The notes under the pieces are model-generated. The model was not told where the DNA came from and did no database searches. It saw nothing but the letters and a program-made list of their open reading frames with translations. Below are positions 1 to 13,832 of a DNA stretch of 64,000 bases, in pieces (positions within the stretch are counted from its first letter, which is position 1; every line of letters starts with the position of its first letter). The stretch spans positions 4,402,001 through 4,466,000 of the forward strand of contig NW_027473317.1 of assembly GCF_050947335.1 (NCBI RefSeq), read 5' to 3'. This DNA comes from Megachile rotundata. Its lineage: Eukaryota > Arthropoda > Insecta > Hymenoptera > Megachilidae. The position numbers and the translations under genes are program-made.

Positions 1-31
1 TATGATTGTGATTGTATGATTGTGATTGTAT

Positions 32-983
32 GATAGTAATTGTATGATTGTGATTGTATGATTGTCATTGTATGATTGCGATTGTATGATTGTGATTGTA
101 TGATTGTGATTGTATGATTGTGATCGTATGATTGTGATCGTATGATTGTGATTGTATAATTGTGATTGTATGATTGTGATTGTATGATTGTGATTGTATG
201 ATTGCGATTGTATGATTCTGATTGTATGATTGTGATTGTATGATTGTGATTGTATGATCGTGATTGTATGATCGTGATTGTATGATCGTGATTGTGAGAT
301 TGTGATTGTATGATTGTGGTTGTATGATTGTGATTGTATGATTGTGATTGTATGATTGTGATCGTATGATTGCAATTCTTTGATTGCGATTGCATGATTG
401 TGATTGTATGATTGTGATTGTATGATTGTGATTGTATGATTGTGATTGTATGATTGTGATTGTATGATTGTGATTGTATGATTGTGATTGTATGATTTTG
501 ATTGTATGATCGTGATTGTATGATCGTGATTGTGAGATCGTGATTGTATGATTGTGATTGTATGATTGTGATTGTATGATTGTGATTGTATGATTGTGAT
601 TGTATGATTGCGATTGTATGATAGTGATTGTATGATTGTGATTGTATGATTGTCATTGTATGATTGTGATTGTATGATTGTGATTGTATGATTGTGATCG
701 TATGATTGTGATCGTATGATTGTGATCGTATGATTGTGATCGTATGATTGTGATCGTATGATTGTGATTGTATGATTGTGATTGTGTGATTGTGATTGTG
801 AGATTGTGATTGTATGATTTTGATTGTATGATCGTGATTCTATGATCGTGATTGTGAGATTTTGATTGTGTGATTGTGATTGTATGATTGTGATTGTATG
901 ATTGTGATTGTATGATTGTGATTGTATGATTGTGATTGTATGATTGTGATTGTATGATTGCGATTGTATGATTGTGATTGTAT
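32..983. repeat. 0.95-kb module, 68 monomers (T-module)
   Basis: The module starts at GATAGTAATTG and ends at the next one. In order it carries GTCATTG then GCGATTG; two GTGATCG units and TATAATTG; GCGATTG then ATTCTG; three TATGATCG units ending in GAGATTG; GTGGTTG; an ATTCTTTG unit; a canonical run; GATTTTG with two TATGATCG and GAGATCG; GATAGTGATTG and GTCATTG; five GTGATCG units; a GATTTTG/ATTCTATG group; and a final canonical run. The same order recurs in the left and right domains. I did not find a complete copy between about 24 and 43 kb. Confidence 0.8.
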
Positions 984-3838
984 GATAGTAATTGTATGAT
1001 TGTGATTGTATGATTGTCATTGTATGATTGTGATTGTATGACTGTGAGTGTATGATTGTGATTGTATGATTGTGATTGTATGATTGTGATTGTATGATTG
1101 TGATTGTATGATTGTGATCGTATGAATGTGATTCTTTGATTGCGATTGTATGATTGTGATTGTATGATTGTGATTGTATGATTTTGATTGTGTGATTGTG
1201 ATTGTATGATTGTGATTGTATGATTGTGATTGTATGATTGTGATTGTATGATTGTGATTGTATGATTGTGATTGTATGATTGTGATTGTATGATTGTGAT
1301 TGTATGATTGTGATTGTATGATTGTGATTGTATGATAGTAATTGTATGATTGTGATTGTATGATTGTCATTGTATGATTGTGATTGTATGACTGTGATTG
1401 TATGATTGTGATTGTATGATTGTGATTGTATGATTGTGATTGTATGATTGTGATTGTATGATTGTGATCGTATGATTGTGATTCTTTGATTGCGATTGTA
1501 TGATTGTGATTGTATGATTGTGATTGTATGATTGTGATTGTATGATTGTGATTGTATGATTGTGATTGTATGATTGTGATTGTATGATTGTGATTGTATG
1601 AATGCGATTGTATGATTGTGACTGTATGATTGTGATTGTATGATTGTCATTGTATGATTGTGATTGTATGATTATGATTGTATGATTGTGATTGTATGAT
1701 TGTCATTGTATGATTGTGATTGTATGATTATGATTGTATGATTGTGCTTGTATGATTGTGATTGTGTGATTGTGATTGTATGATTGTGATTGTATGATTG
1801 TGATTGTAGGATTGTGATTGTGTGATTGCGATTGTATGATTGTGACTGTATGACTGTGACTGTATGATTGTCATTGTATGATTGCGATTGTATGATTGTG
1901 ATTGTATGGTTGTGATTGCATGATTGTGATTGTATGATTGCGATTGTATGATTGTGATTGTATGATTGTGATTGTATGATTGTGATCGTATGATTGTGAT
2001 CGTACGATTGTGATTGTATAATGGTGATTGTATGATTGTGATTGTATGATTGTGATTGTGAGATTGTGATTGTATGATTTTGATTGTATGACCGTGATTG
2101 TATGATCGTGATTGTGAGATCGTGATTGTATGATTGTGATTGTATGATTGTGATTGTATGATTGTGATTGTATGATTGTGATTGTATGATTGTGATTGTA
2201 TGATTGTGATTGCATGATTGTGATTGTATGATTATGATCGTATGATTGTGATTTATGATTGTGATTGTATGATTCTGATTGTATGATTGTGATTGTATGA
2301 TAGTGATTGTATGATTGTTTCTGTATGATTGTGATTGTATGGTTGCGATTGTGTGATTATGATTGTATGATTGTGATTGTATGATTGTTATTGTATGATT
2401 GTGATCGTATGATTGTAATTGTGTGATTGCGATTGTATGATTGTGACTGTATGATTGTGATTGTATGATTGTCATTGTATGATTGTGATTGTATGATTAT
2501 GATTGTATGATTGTCATTGTATGATTGTGATTGTGTGATTGTGATTGTGTGATTCTGATTGTATGATTGTGATTGTATGATTGTGATTGTATGATTATGA
2601 TCGTATGATTGTGATTGTATGATTGTGATTGTATGATTGTGATTGTATGATTGTGATTGCATGATTGTGATTGCATGATTGCGATTGTATGATTGTGATT
2701 GTATGATTGTGATTGTATGATTGTTTCTGTATGATTGTGATTGTATGATTGCGATTGTATGATTCTGATTGTATGATTGTGATTGTATGATTGTGATTGT
2801 GTGATTGTGATTGTGTGATTGTGATAGTATAATTGTGATTGTATGATTGTGATTGTATGATTGTGATTGTATGATTGCGATTGTATGATTCTGATTGTAT
2901 GATTGTGATTGTATGATCGTGATTGTATGATCGTGATTGTATGATCGTGATTGTGAGATAGTGATTGTATGATTGTGGTTGTATGATTGTGATTGTATGA
3001 TTGTGATTGTGTGATTGTGATTGTATGATTGTGTTTGCATGATTGCGATTGTATGATCGTGATTGTGAGATTGTGATTGTATGATTGTGATTGTATGATT
3101 GTGATTGTATGATTGTGATTGTATGATTGTGATTGTATGATTGTGATTGTATGATTGTGATTGTATGATTGTGATTGTATGATTGTGATTGTATGATAGT
3201 AATTGTATGATTGTGATTGTATGATTGTCATTGTATGATTGCGATTGTATGATTGTGATTGTATGATTGTGATTGTATGATTGCGATCGTATGATTGTGA
3301 TCGTATGATTGTGATTGTATAATTGTGATTGTATGATTGTGATTGTATGATTGTGATTGTATGATTGCGATTGTATGATTCTGATTGTATGATTGTGATT
3401 GTATGATTGTGATTGTATGATCGTGATTGTATGATCGTGATTGTATGATCGTGATTGTGAGATTGTGATTGTATGATTGTGGTTGTATGATTGTGATTGT
3501 ATGATTGTGATTGTATGATTGCGATTGTATGATTCTGATTGTATGATTGTGATTGTATGATCGTGATTGTATGATCGTGATTGTATGATCGTGATTGTGA
3601 GATAGTGATTGTATGATTGTGGTTGTATGATTGTGATTGTATGATTGTGATTGTATGATTGTGATTGTATGATTGTGTTTGCATGATTGTGATTGTATGA
3701 TCGTGATTGTGAGATTGTGATTGTATGATTGTGATTGTATGATTGTGATTGTATGATTGTGATTGTATGATTGTGATTGTATGATTGTGATTGTATGATT
3801 GTGATTGTATGATTGTGATTGTATGATTGTGATTGTAT

Positions 3839-4790
3839 GATAGTAATTGTATGATTGTGATTGTATGATTGTCATTGTATGATTGCGATTGTATGATTGT
3901 GATTGTATGATTGTGATTGTATGATTGTGATCGTATGATTGTGATCGTATGATTGTGATTGTATAATTGTGATTGTATGATTGTGATTGTATGATTGTGA
4001 TTGTATGATTGCGATTGTATGATTCTGATTGTATGATTGTGATTGTATGATTGTGATTGTATGATCGTGATTGTATGATCGTGATTGTATGATCGTGATT
4101 GTGAGATTGTGATTGTATGATTGTGGTTGTATGATTGTGATTGTATGATTGTGATTGTATGATTGTGATCGTATGATTGCGATTCTTTGATTGCGATTGT
4201 ATGATTGTGATTGTATGATTGTGATTGTATGATTGTGATTGTATGATTGTGATTGTATGATTGTGATTGTATGATTGTGATTGTATGATTGTGATTGTAT
4301 GATTTTGATTGTATGATCGTGATTGTATGATCGTGATTGTGAGATCGTGATTGTATGATTGTGATTGTATGATTGTGATTGTATGATTGTGATTGTATGA
4401 TTGTGATTGTATGATTGTGATTGTATGATAGTGATTGTATGATTGTGATTGTATGATTGTCATTGTATGATTGTGATTGTATGATTGTGATTGTATGATT
4501 GTGATCGTATGATTGTGATCGTATGATTGTGATCGTATGATTGTGATCGTATGATTGTGATCGTATGATTGTGATTGTATGATTGTGATTGTGTGATTGT
4601 GATTGTGAGATTGTGATTGTATGATTTTGATTGTATGATCGTGATTCTATGATCGTGATTGTGAGATTTTGATTGTGTGATTGTGATTGTATGATTGTGA
4701 TTGTATGATTGTGATTGTATGATTGTGATTGTATGATTGTGATTGTATGATTGTGATTGTATGATTGCGATTGTATGATTGTGATTGTAT
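3839..4790. repeat. 0.95-kb T-module, 68 monomers
   Basis: It has the same ordered variant series and the same 952-bp length as the modules at 32 and 5967. The GATAGTAATTG at its right end is followed by a GGGATTG unit, a mark otherwise seen at the end of its duplicate near 10.7 kb. Confidence 0.75.
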
Positions 4791-5424
4791 GATAGTAATT
4801 GTATGATTGGGATTGTATGATTGTCATTGTATGATTGTGATTGTATGACTGTGATTGTATGATTGTGATTGTATGATTGTGATTGTATGATTGTGATTGT
4901 ATGATTGTGATTGTATGATTGTGATCGTATGATTGTGATTCTTTGATTGCGATTGTATGATTGTGATTGTATGATTGTGATTTTATGATTTTGATTGTGT
5001 GATTGTGATTGTATGATTGTGATTGTATGATTGTGATTGTATGATTGTGATTGTATGATTGTGATTGTATGATTGTGATTGTATGATTGTGATTGTATGA
5101 TTGTGATTGTGTGATTGTGATTGTGTGATTGTGATAGTATAATTGTGATTGTATGATTGTGATTGTATGATTGTGATTGTATGATTTTGATTGTATGATC
5201 GTGATTGTATGATCGTGATTGTGAGATCGTGATTGTATGATTGTGATTGTATGATTGTGATTGTATGATTGTGATCGTATGATTGTGATTGTATGATTGT
5301 GATTGTATGATTGTGATTGTATGATTGTGATTGCGTGATTGTGATTGCATGATTGCGATTGTATGATTGTGATTGTATGATTGTGATTGTATGATTGTTT
5401 CTGTATGATTGTGATTGTATGATT

Positions 5425-5802
5425 GCGATTGTATGATTCTGATTGTATGATTGTGATTGTATGATTGTGATTGTGTGATTGTGATTGTGTGATTGTGATA
5501 GTATAATTGTGATTGTATGATTGTGATTGTATGATTGTGATTGTATGATTGCGATTGTATGATTCTGATTGTATGATTGTGATTGTATGATTGTGATTGT
5601 GTGATTGTGATTGTGTGATTGTGATAGTATAATTGTGATTGTATGATTGTGATTGTATGATTGTGATTGTATGATTGCGATTTTATGATTCTGATTGTAT
5701 GATTGTGATTGTATGATCGTGATTGTATGATCGTGATTGTATGATCGTGATTGTGAGATAGTGATTGTATGATAGTGGTTGTATGATTGTGATTGTATGA
5801 TT
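5425..5802. repeat. 126-bp sub-repeat, three copies
   Basis: GCGATTG marks at 5425, 5551 and 5677 are exactly 126 bp (9 monomers) apart. Each begins a series of GCGATT, ATTCTG and canonical units, and the first two continue with GTGTG units and GATAGTATAATTG. Elsewhere the same series occurs as two copies (for example 2751 and 2877, also 126 apart), so copy number varies between blocks. The third copy has GCGATTTTATG and runs into the TATGATCG group. Confidence 0.8.
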
Positions 5803-5966
5803 GTGATTGTATGATTGTGATTGTATGATTGTGTTTGCATGATTGTGATTGTATGATCGTGATTGTGAGATTGTGATTGTATGATTGTGATTGTATGATT
5901 GTGATTGTATGATTGTGATTGTATGATTGTGATTGTATGATTGTGATTGTATGATTGTGATTGTAT

Positions 5967-6918
5967 GATAGTAATTGTATGATTGTGATTGTATGATTGT
6001 CATTGTATGATTGCGATTGTATGATTGTGATTGTATGATTGTGATTGTATGATTGTGATCGTATGATTGTGATCGTATGATTGTGATTGTATAATTGTGA
6101 TTGTATGATTGTGATTGTATGATTGTGATTGTATGATTGCGATTGTATGATTCTGATTGTATGATTGTGATTGTATGATTGTGATTGTATGATCGTGATT
6201 GTATGATCGTGATTGTATGATCGTGATTGTGAGATTGTGATTGTATGATTGTGGTTGTATGATTGTGATTGTATGATTGTGATTGTATGATTGTGATCGT
6301 ATGATTGCAATTCTTTGATTGCGATTGCATGATTGTGATTGTATGATTGTGATTGTATGATTGTGATTGTATGATTGTGATTGTATGATTGTGATTGTAT
6401 GATTGTGATTGTATGATTGTGATTGTATGATTTTGATTGTATGATCGTGATTGTATGATCGTGATTGTGAGATCGTGATTGTATGATTGTGATTGTATGA
6501 TTGTGATTGTATGATTGTGATTGTATGATTGTGATTGTATGATTGCGATTGTATGATAGTGATTGTATGATTGTGATTGTATGATTGTCATTGTATGATT
6601 GTGATTGTATGATTGTGATTGTATGATTGTGATCGTATGATTGTGATCGTATGATTGTGATCGTATGATTGTGATCGTATGATTGTGATCGTATGATTGT
6701 GATTGTATGATTGTGATTGTGTGATTGTGATTGTGAGATTGTGATTGTATGATTTTGATTGTATGATCGTGATTCTATGATCGTGATTGTGAGATTTTGA
6801 TTGTGTGATTGTGATTGTATGATTGTGATTGTATGATTGTGATTGTATGATTGTGATTGTATGATTGTGATTGTATGATTGTGATTGTATGATTGCGATT
6901 GTATGATTGTGATTGTAT
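5967..6918. repeat. 0.95-kb T-module, 68 monomers
   Basis: This is the 5,935-bp partner of the module at 32 and is the same length. Both carry the ATTGCAATTC form of the ATTCTTTG unit (near 370 and 6305) where the other modules have ATTGCGATTC. That supports direct descent by duplication. Confidence 0.8.
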
Positions 6919-9759
6919 GATAGTAATTGTATGATTGTGATTGTATGATTGTCATTGTATGATTGTGATTGTATGACTGTGAGTGTATGATTGTGATTGT
7001 ATGATTGTGATTGTATGATTGTGATTGTATGATTGTGATTGTATGATTGTGATCGTATGAATGTGATTCTTTGATTGCGATTGTATGATTGTGATTGTAT
7101 GATTGTGATTGTATGATTTTGATTGTGTGATTGTGATTGTATGATTGTGATTGTATGATTGTGATTGTATGATTGTGATTGTATGATTGTGATTGTATGA
7201 TTGTGATTGTATGATTGTGATTGTATGATTGTGATTGTATGATTGTGATTGTATGATTGTGATTGTATGATAGTAATTGTATGATTGTGATTGTATGATT
7301 GTCATTGTATGATTGTGATTGTATGACTGTGATTGTATGATTGTGATTGTATGATTGTGATTGTATGATTGTGATTGTATGATTGTGATTGTATGATTGT
7401 GATCGTATGATTGTGATTCTTTGATTGCGATTGTATGATTGTGATTGTATGATTGTGATTGTATGATTGTGATTGTATGATTGTGATTGTATGATTGTGA
7501 TTGTATGATTGTGATTGTATGATTGTGATTGTATGAATGCGATTGTATGATTGTGACTGTATGATTGTGATTGTATGATTGTCATTGTATGATTGTGATT
7601 GTATGATTATGATTGTATGATTGTGATTGTATGATTGTCATTGTATGATTGTGATTGTATGATTATGATTGTATGATTGTGCTTGTATGATTGTGATTGT
7701 GTGATTGTGATTGTATGATTGTGATTGTATGATTGTGATTGTAGGATTGTGATTGTGTGATTGCGATTGTATGATTGTGACTGTATGACTGTGACTGTAT
7801 GATTGTCATTGTATGATTGCGATTGTATGATTGTGATTGTATGGTTGTGATTGCATGATTGTGATTGTATGATTGCGATTGTATGATTGTGATTGTATGA
7901 TTGTGATTGTATGATTGTGATCGTATGATTGTGATCGTACGATTGTGATTGTATAATGGTGATTGTATGATTGTGATTGTATGATTGTGATTGTGAGATT
8001 GTGATTGTATGATTTTGATTGTATGACCGTGATTGTATGATCGTGATTGTGAGATCGTGATTGTATGATTGTGATTGTATGATTGTGATTGTATGATTGT
8101 GATTGTATGATTGTGATTGTATGATTGTGATTGTATGATTGTGATTGCATGATTGTGATTGTATGATTATGATCGTATGATTGTGATTTATGATTGTGAT
8201 TGTATGATTCTGATTGTATGATTGTGATTGTATGATAGTGATTGTATGATTGTTTCTGTATGATTGTGATTGTATGGTTGCGATTGTGTGATTATGATTG
8301 TATGATTGTGATTGTATGATTGTTATTGTATGATTGTGATCGTATGATTGTAATTGTGTGATTGCGATTGTATGATTGTGACTGTATGATTGTGATTGTA
8401 TGATTGTCATTGTATGATTGTGATTGTATGATTATGATTGTATGATTGTCATTGTATGATTGTGATTGTGTGATTGTGATTGTGTGATTCTGATTGTATG
8501 ATTGTGATTGTATGATTGTGATTGTATGATTATGATCGTATGATTGTGATTGTATGATTGTGATTGTATGATTGTGATTGTATGATTGTGATTGCATGAT
8601 TGTGATTGCATGATTGCGATTGTATGATTGTGATTGTATGATTGTGATTGTATGATTGTTTCTGTATGATTGTGATTGTATGATTGCGATTGTATGATTC
8701 TGATTGTATGATTGTGATTGTATGATTGTGATTGTGTGATTGTGATTGTGTGATTGTGATAGTATAATTGTGATTGTATGATTGTGATTGTATGATTGTG
8801 ATTGTATGATTGCGATTGTATGATTCTGATTGTATGATTGTGATTGTATGATCGTGATTGTATGATCGTGATTGTATGATCGTGATTGTGAGATAGTGAT
8901 TGTATGATTGTGGTTGTATGATTGTGATTGTATGATTGTGATTGTGTGATTGTGATTGTATGATTGTGTTTGCATGATTGCGATTGTATGATCGTGATTG
9001 TGAGATTGTGATTGTATGATTGTGATTGTATGATTGTGATTGTATGATTGTGATTGTATGATTGTGATTGTATGATTGTGATTGTATGATTGTGATTGTA
9101 TGATTGTGATTGTATGATTGTGATTGTATGATAGTAATTGTATGATTGTGATTGTATGATTGTCATTGTATGATTGCGATTGTATGATTGTGATTGTATG
9201 ATTGTGATTGTATGATTGCGATCGTATGATTGTGATCGTATGATTGTGATTGTATAATTGTGATTGTATGATTGTGATTGTATGATTGTGATTGTATGAT
9301 TGCGATTGTATGATTCTGATTGTATGATTGTGATTGTATGATTGTGATTGTATGATCGTGATTGTATGATCGTGATTGTATGATCGTGATTGTGAGATTG
9401 TGATTGTATGATTGTGGTTGTATGATTGTGATTGTATGATTGTGATTGTATGATTGCGATTGTATGATTCTGATTGTATGATTGTGATTGTATGATCGTG
9501 ATTGTATGATCGTGATTGTATGATCGTGATTGTGAGATAGTGATTGTATGATTGTGGTTGTATGATTGTGATTGTATGATTGTGATTGTATGATTGTGAT
9601 TGTATGATTGTGTTTGCATGATTGTGATTGTATGATCGTGATTGTGAGATTGTGATTGTATGATTGTGATTGTATGATTGTGATTGTATGATTGTGATTG
9701 TATGATTGTGATTGTATGATTGTGATTGTATGATTGTGATTGTATGATTGTGATTGTAT

Positions 9760-10697
9760 GATAGTAATTGTATGATTGTGATTGTATGATTGTCATTGTA
9801 TGATTGCGATTGTATGATTGTGATTGTATGATTGTGATTGTATGATTGTGATCGTATGATTGTGATCGTATGATTGTGATTGTATAATTGTGATTGTATG
9901 ATTGTGATTGTATGATTGTGATTGTATGATTGCGATTGTATGATTCTGATTGTATGATTGTGATTGTATGATTGTGATTGTATGATCGTGATTGTATGAT
10001 CGTGATTGTATGATCGTGATTGTGAGATTGTGATTGTATGATTGTGGTTGTATGATTGTGATTGTATGATTGTGATTGTATGATTGTGATCGTATGATTG
10101 CGATTCTTTGATTGCGATTGTATGATTGTGATTGTATGATTGTGATTGTATGATTGTGATTGTATGATTGTGATTGTATGATTGTGATTGTATGATTGTG
10201 ATTGTATGATTTTGATTGTATGATCGTGATTGTATGATCGTGATTGTGAGATCGTGATTGTATGATTGTGATTGTATGATTGTGATTGTATGATTGTGAT
10301 TGTATGATTGTGATTGTATGATTGTGATTGTATGATAGTGATTGTATGATTGTGATTGTATGATTGTCATTGTATGATTGTGATTGTATGATTGTGATTG
10401 TATGATTGTGATCGTATGATTGTGATCGTATGATTGTGATCGTATGATTGTGATCGTATGATTGTGATCGTATGATTGTGATTGTATGATTGTGATTGTG
10501 TGATTGTGATTGTGAGATTGTGATTGTATGATTTTGATTGTATGATCGTGATTCTATGATCGTGATTGTGAGATTTTGATTGTGTGATTGTGATTGTATG
10601 ATTGTGATTGTATGATTGTGATTGTATGATTGTGATTGTATGATTGTGATTGTATGATTGTGATTGTATGATTGCGATTGTATGATTGTGATTGTAT
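9760..10697. repeat. 0.94-kb T-module, 67 monomers
   Basis: This is the partner of the module at 3839, with the same order of variants but one canonical monomer fewer. It ends with the same GGGATTG mark just past 10698. Confidence 0.75.
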
Positions 10698-10970
10698 GAT
10701 AGTAATTGTATGATTGGGATTGTATGATTGTCATTGTATGATTGTGATTGTATGACTGTGATTGTATGATTGTGATTGTATGATTGTGATTGTATGATTG
10801 TGATTGTATGATTGTGATTGTATGATTGTGATCGTATGATTGTGATTCTTTGATTGCGATTGTATGATTGTGATTGTATGATTGTGATTTTATGATTTTG
10901 ATTGTGTGATTGTGATTGTATGATTGTGATTGTATGATTGTGATTGTATGATTGTGATTGTATGATTGTG

Positions 10971-12866
10971 ATTGTATGATTGTGATTGTATGATTGTGAT
11001 TGTATGATTGTGATTGTATGATTGTGATTGTATGATTGTGATTGTATGATAGTAATTGTATGATTGTGATTGTATGATTGTCATTGTATGATTGTGATTG
11101 TATGACTGTGATTGTATGATTGTGATTGTATGATTGTGATTGTATGATTGTGATTGTATGATTGTGATTGTATGATTGTGATCGTATGATTGTGATTCTT
11201 TGATTGCGATTGTATGATTGTGATTGTATGATTGTGATTGTATGATTGTGATTGTATGATTGTGATTGTATGATTGTGATTGTATGATTGTGATTGTATG
11301 ATTGTGATTGTATGAATGCGATTGTATGATTGTGACTGTATGATTGTGATTGTATGATTGTCATTGTATGATTGTGATTGTATGATTATGATTGTATGAT
11401 TGTGATTGTATGATTGTCATTGTATGATTGTGATTGTATGATTACGATTGTATGATTGTGCTTGTATGATTGTGATTGTGTGATTGTGATTGTATGATTG
11501 TGATTGTATGATTGTGATTGTAGGATTGTGATTGTGTGATTGCGATTGTATGATTGTGACTGTATGACTGTGACTGTATGATTGTCATTGTATGATTGCG
11601 ATTGTATGATTGTGATTGTATGGTTGTGATTGCATGATTGTGATTGTATGATTGCGATTGTATGATTGTGATTGTATGATTGTGATTGTATGATTGTGGT
11701 CGTATGATTGTGATCGTACGATTGTGATTGTATAATGGTGATTGTATGATTGTGATTGTATGATTGTGATTGTGAGATTGTGATTGTATGATTTTGATTG
11801 TATGACCGTGATTGTATGATCGTGATTGTGAGATCGTGATTGTATGATTGTGATTGTATGATTGTGATTGTATGATTGTGATTGTATGATTGTGATTGTA
11901 TGATTGTGATTGTATGATTGTGATTGCATGATTGTGATTGTATGATTATGATCGTATGATTGTGATTTATGATTGTGATTGTATGATTCTGATTGTATGA
12001 TTGTGATTGTATGATAGTGATTGTATGATTGTTTCTGTATGATTGTGATTGTATGATTGCGATTGTGTGATTATGATTGTATGATTGTGATTGTATGATT
12101 GTTATTGTATGATTGTGATCGTATGATTGTAATTGTGTGATTGCGATTGTATGATTGTGACTGTATGATTGTGATTGTATGATTGTCATTGTATGATTGT
12201 GATTGTATGATTATGATTGTATGATTGTCATTGTATGATTGTGATTGTGTGATTGTGATTGTGTGATTGTGATTGTATGATTGTGATTGTATGATTGTGA
12301 TTGTATGATTATGATCGTATGATTGTGATTGTATGATTGTGATTGTATGACTGTGATTGTATGATTGTGATTGCATGATTGTGATTGCATGATTGCGATT
12401 GTATGATTGTGATTGTATGATTGTGATTGTATGATTGTTTCTGTATGATTGTGATTGTATGATTGCGATTGTATGATTCTGATTGTATGATTGTGATTGT
12501 ATGATTGTGATTGTGTGATTGTGATTGTGTGATTGTGATAGTATAATTGTGATTGTATGATTGTGATTGTATGATTGTGATTGTATGATTGCGATTGTAT
12601 GATTCTGATTGTATGATTGTGATTGTATGATCGTGATTGTATGATCGTGATTGTATGATCGTGATTGTGAGATTGTGATTGTATGATTGTGGTTGTATGA
12701 TTGTGATTGTATGATTGTGATTGTATGATTGTGATTGTATGATTGTGTTTGCATGATTGTGATTGTATGATCGTGATTGTGAGATTGTGATTGTATGATT
12801 GTGATTGTATGATTGTGATTGTATGATTGTGATTGTATGATTGTGATTGTATGATTGTGATTGTAT
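10971..12866. repeat. Partial re-copy of the 7.2-9.1 kb block (offset 3,779)
   Basis: GATAGTAATTG at 11048 pairs with 7269, the 13-mer at 11965 with 8186, and GTGTTTGCATG at 12745 with 8966. All three are exactly 3,779 bp apart (270 monomers with one 13-mer). The TAGGATTG variant is also shared (7741 and 11520). Single-base differences include TATGGTTG at about 8274 versus TATGATTG at about 12053, and GTGATCG at about 7918 versus GTGGTCG at about 11697. By 12867 the offset to the matching mark at 9130 has dropped to 3,737, a loss of three monomers. The left edge is approximate because it lies in canonical units. Confidence 0.8.
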
Positions 12867-13832
12867 GATAGTAATTGTATGATTGTGATTGTATGATTGT
12901 CATTGTATGATTGCGATTGTATGATTGCGATTGTATGATTGTGATTGTATGATTGTGATCGTATGATTGTGATCGTATGATTGTGATTGTATAATTGTGA
13001 TTGTATGATTGTGATTGTATGATTGTGATTGTATGATTGCGATTGTATGATTCTGATTGTATGATTGTGATTGTATGATTGTGATTGTATGATCGTGATT
13101 GTATGATCGTGATTGTATGATCGTGATTGTGAGATTGTGATTGTATGATTGTGGTTGTATGATTGTGATTGTATGATTGTGATTGTATGATTGTGATCGT
13201 ATGATTGCGATTCTTTGATTGCGATTGTATGATTGTGATTGTATGATTGTGATTGTATGATTGTGATTGTATGATTGTGATTGTATGATTGTGATTGTAT
13301 GATTGTGATTGTATGATTGTGATTGTATGATTGTGATTGTATGATTGTGATTGTATGATTGTGATTGTATGATTGTGATTGTATGATTTTGATTGTATGA
13401 TCGTGATTGTATGATCGTGATTGTGAGATCGTGATTGTATGATTGTGATTGTATGATTGTGATTGTATGATTGTGATTGTATGATTGTGATTGTATGATT
13501 GTGATTGTATGATAGTGATTGTATGATTGTGATTGTATGATTGTCATTGTATGATTGTGATTGTATGATTGTGATTGTATGATTGTGATCGTATGATTGT
13601 GATCGTATGATTGTGATCGTATGATTGTGATTGTATGATTGTGATTGTGTGATTGAGATTGTGAGATTGTGATTGTATGATTTTGATTGTATGATCGTGA
13701 TTCTATGATCGTGATTGTGAGATTTTGATTGTGTGATTGTGATTGTATGATTGTGATTGTATGATTGTGATTGTATGATTGTGATTGTATGATTGTGATT
13801 GTATGATTGCGATTGTATGATTGTGATTGTAT
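12867..13832. repeat. 0.97-kb T-module, 69 monomers
   Basis: The series is the same but with private differences. There is an extra GCGATTG unit near 12926 and a canonical run five monomers longer before GATAGTGATTG at 13511. There are three rather than five GTGATCG units near 13.59-13.62 kb, and a rare GATTGAGATTG unit at about 13655. That rare unit recurs at about 48888 and 55059 and links this module to the right domain. Confidence 0.75.

Larger units (their letters stand above)
1..5935. repeat. 5.9-kb higher-order block, copy 1 (left edge outside window)
   Basis: The variant barcode starting at base 1 recurs 5,935 bp later (424 monomers with one 13-mer). Shared landmarks include GATAGTAATTG at 32 and 5967, the 13-mer at 2251 and 8186, and GTGTTTGCATG at 3031 and 8966. 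The rare GACTGTGAGTG near 1040 and 6975 is also shared. The match holds to about 5.09 kb, with the offset falling to 5,921 and then 5,907 because copy 2 lost one canonical monomer twice (between 3.7 and 3.84 kb, and before 4.79 kb). The block contains two 952-bp modules, one 13-mer, a double 126-bp sub-repeat at 2.75-3.0 kb and a triple one at 5.4-5.8 kb. Its true left boundary lies before the window. Confidence 0.85.
5936..10970. repeat. 5.9-kb higher-order block, copy 2 (truncated on the right)
   Basis: This is colinear with copy 1 until a junction somewhere between about 10.90 and 11.04 kb. The last copy-1-specific marks are the GGGATTG unit following GATAGTAATTG (4791 and 10698) and the GTGATTTTATG unit (near 4980 and 10887). 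Past the junction the barcode instead follows sequence 3,779 bp upstream. The switch falls inside a run of identical canonical monomers, so its exact base cannot be placed. The expected 126-bp triple repeat (5.4-5.8 kb in copy 1) is missing here. Confidence 0.8.

Noticed and set aside
4460..7585. Long - strand open frames (up to 1,041 codons) encoding a Q/S/Y/N/H/T/I repeat protein
   Set aside because: All three frames of the same strand encode the same repeat. Start and stop positions are set by scattered satellite variants, copies drift by whole monomers without regard to codons, and there is no non-repetitive domain, signal peptide or promoter. This is what a stop-free 14-mer produces by chance.
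3228..7585. Chains of - strand frames overlapping by four bases (ATGA), resembling translational coupling in an operon
   Set aside because: The GTCATTG variant reads CAATGAC on the - strand. It supplies a TGA stop in one frame and an ATG in another at the same place, so every such variant makes an ATGA overlap. Examples are at 4460-4463 and 39804-39807.
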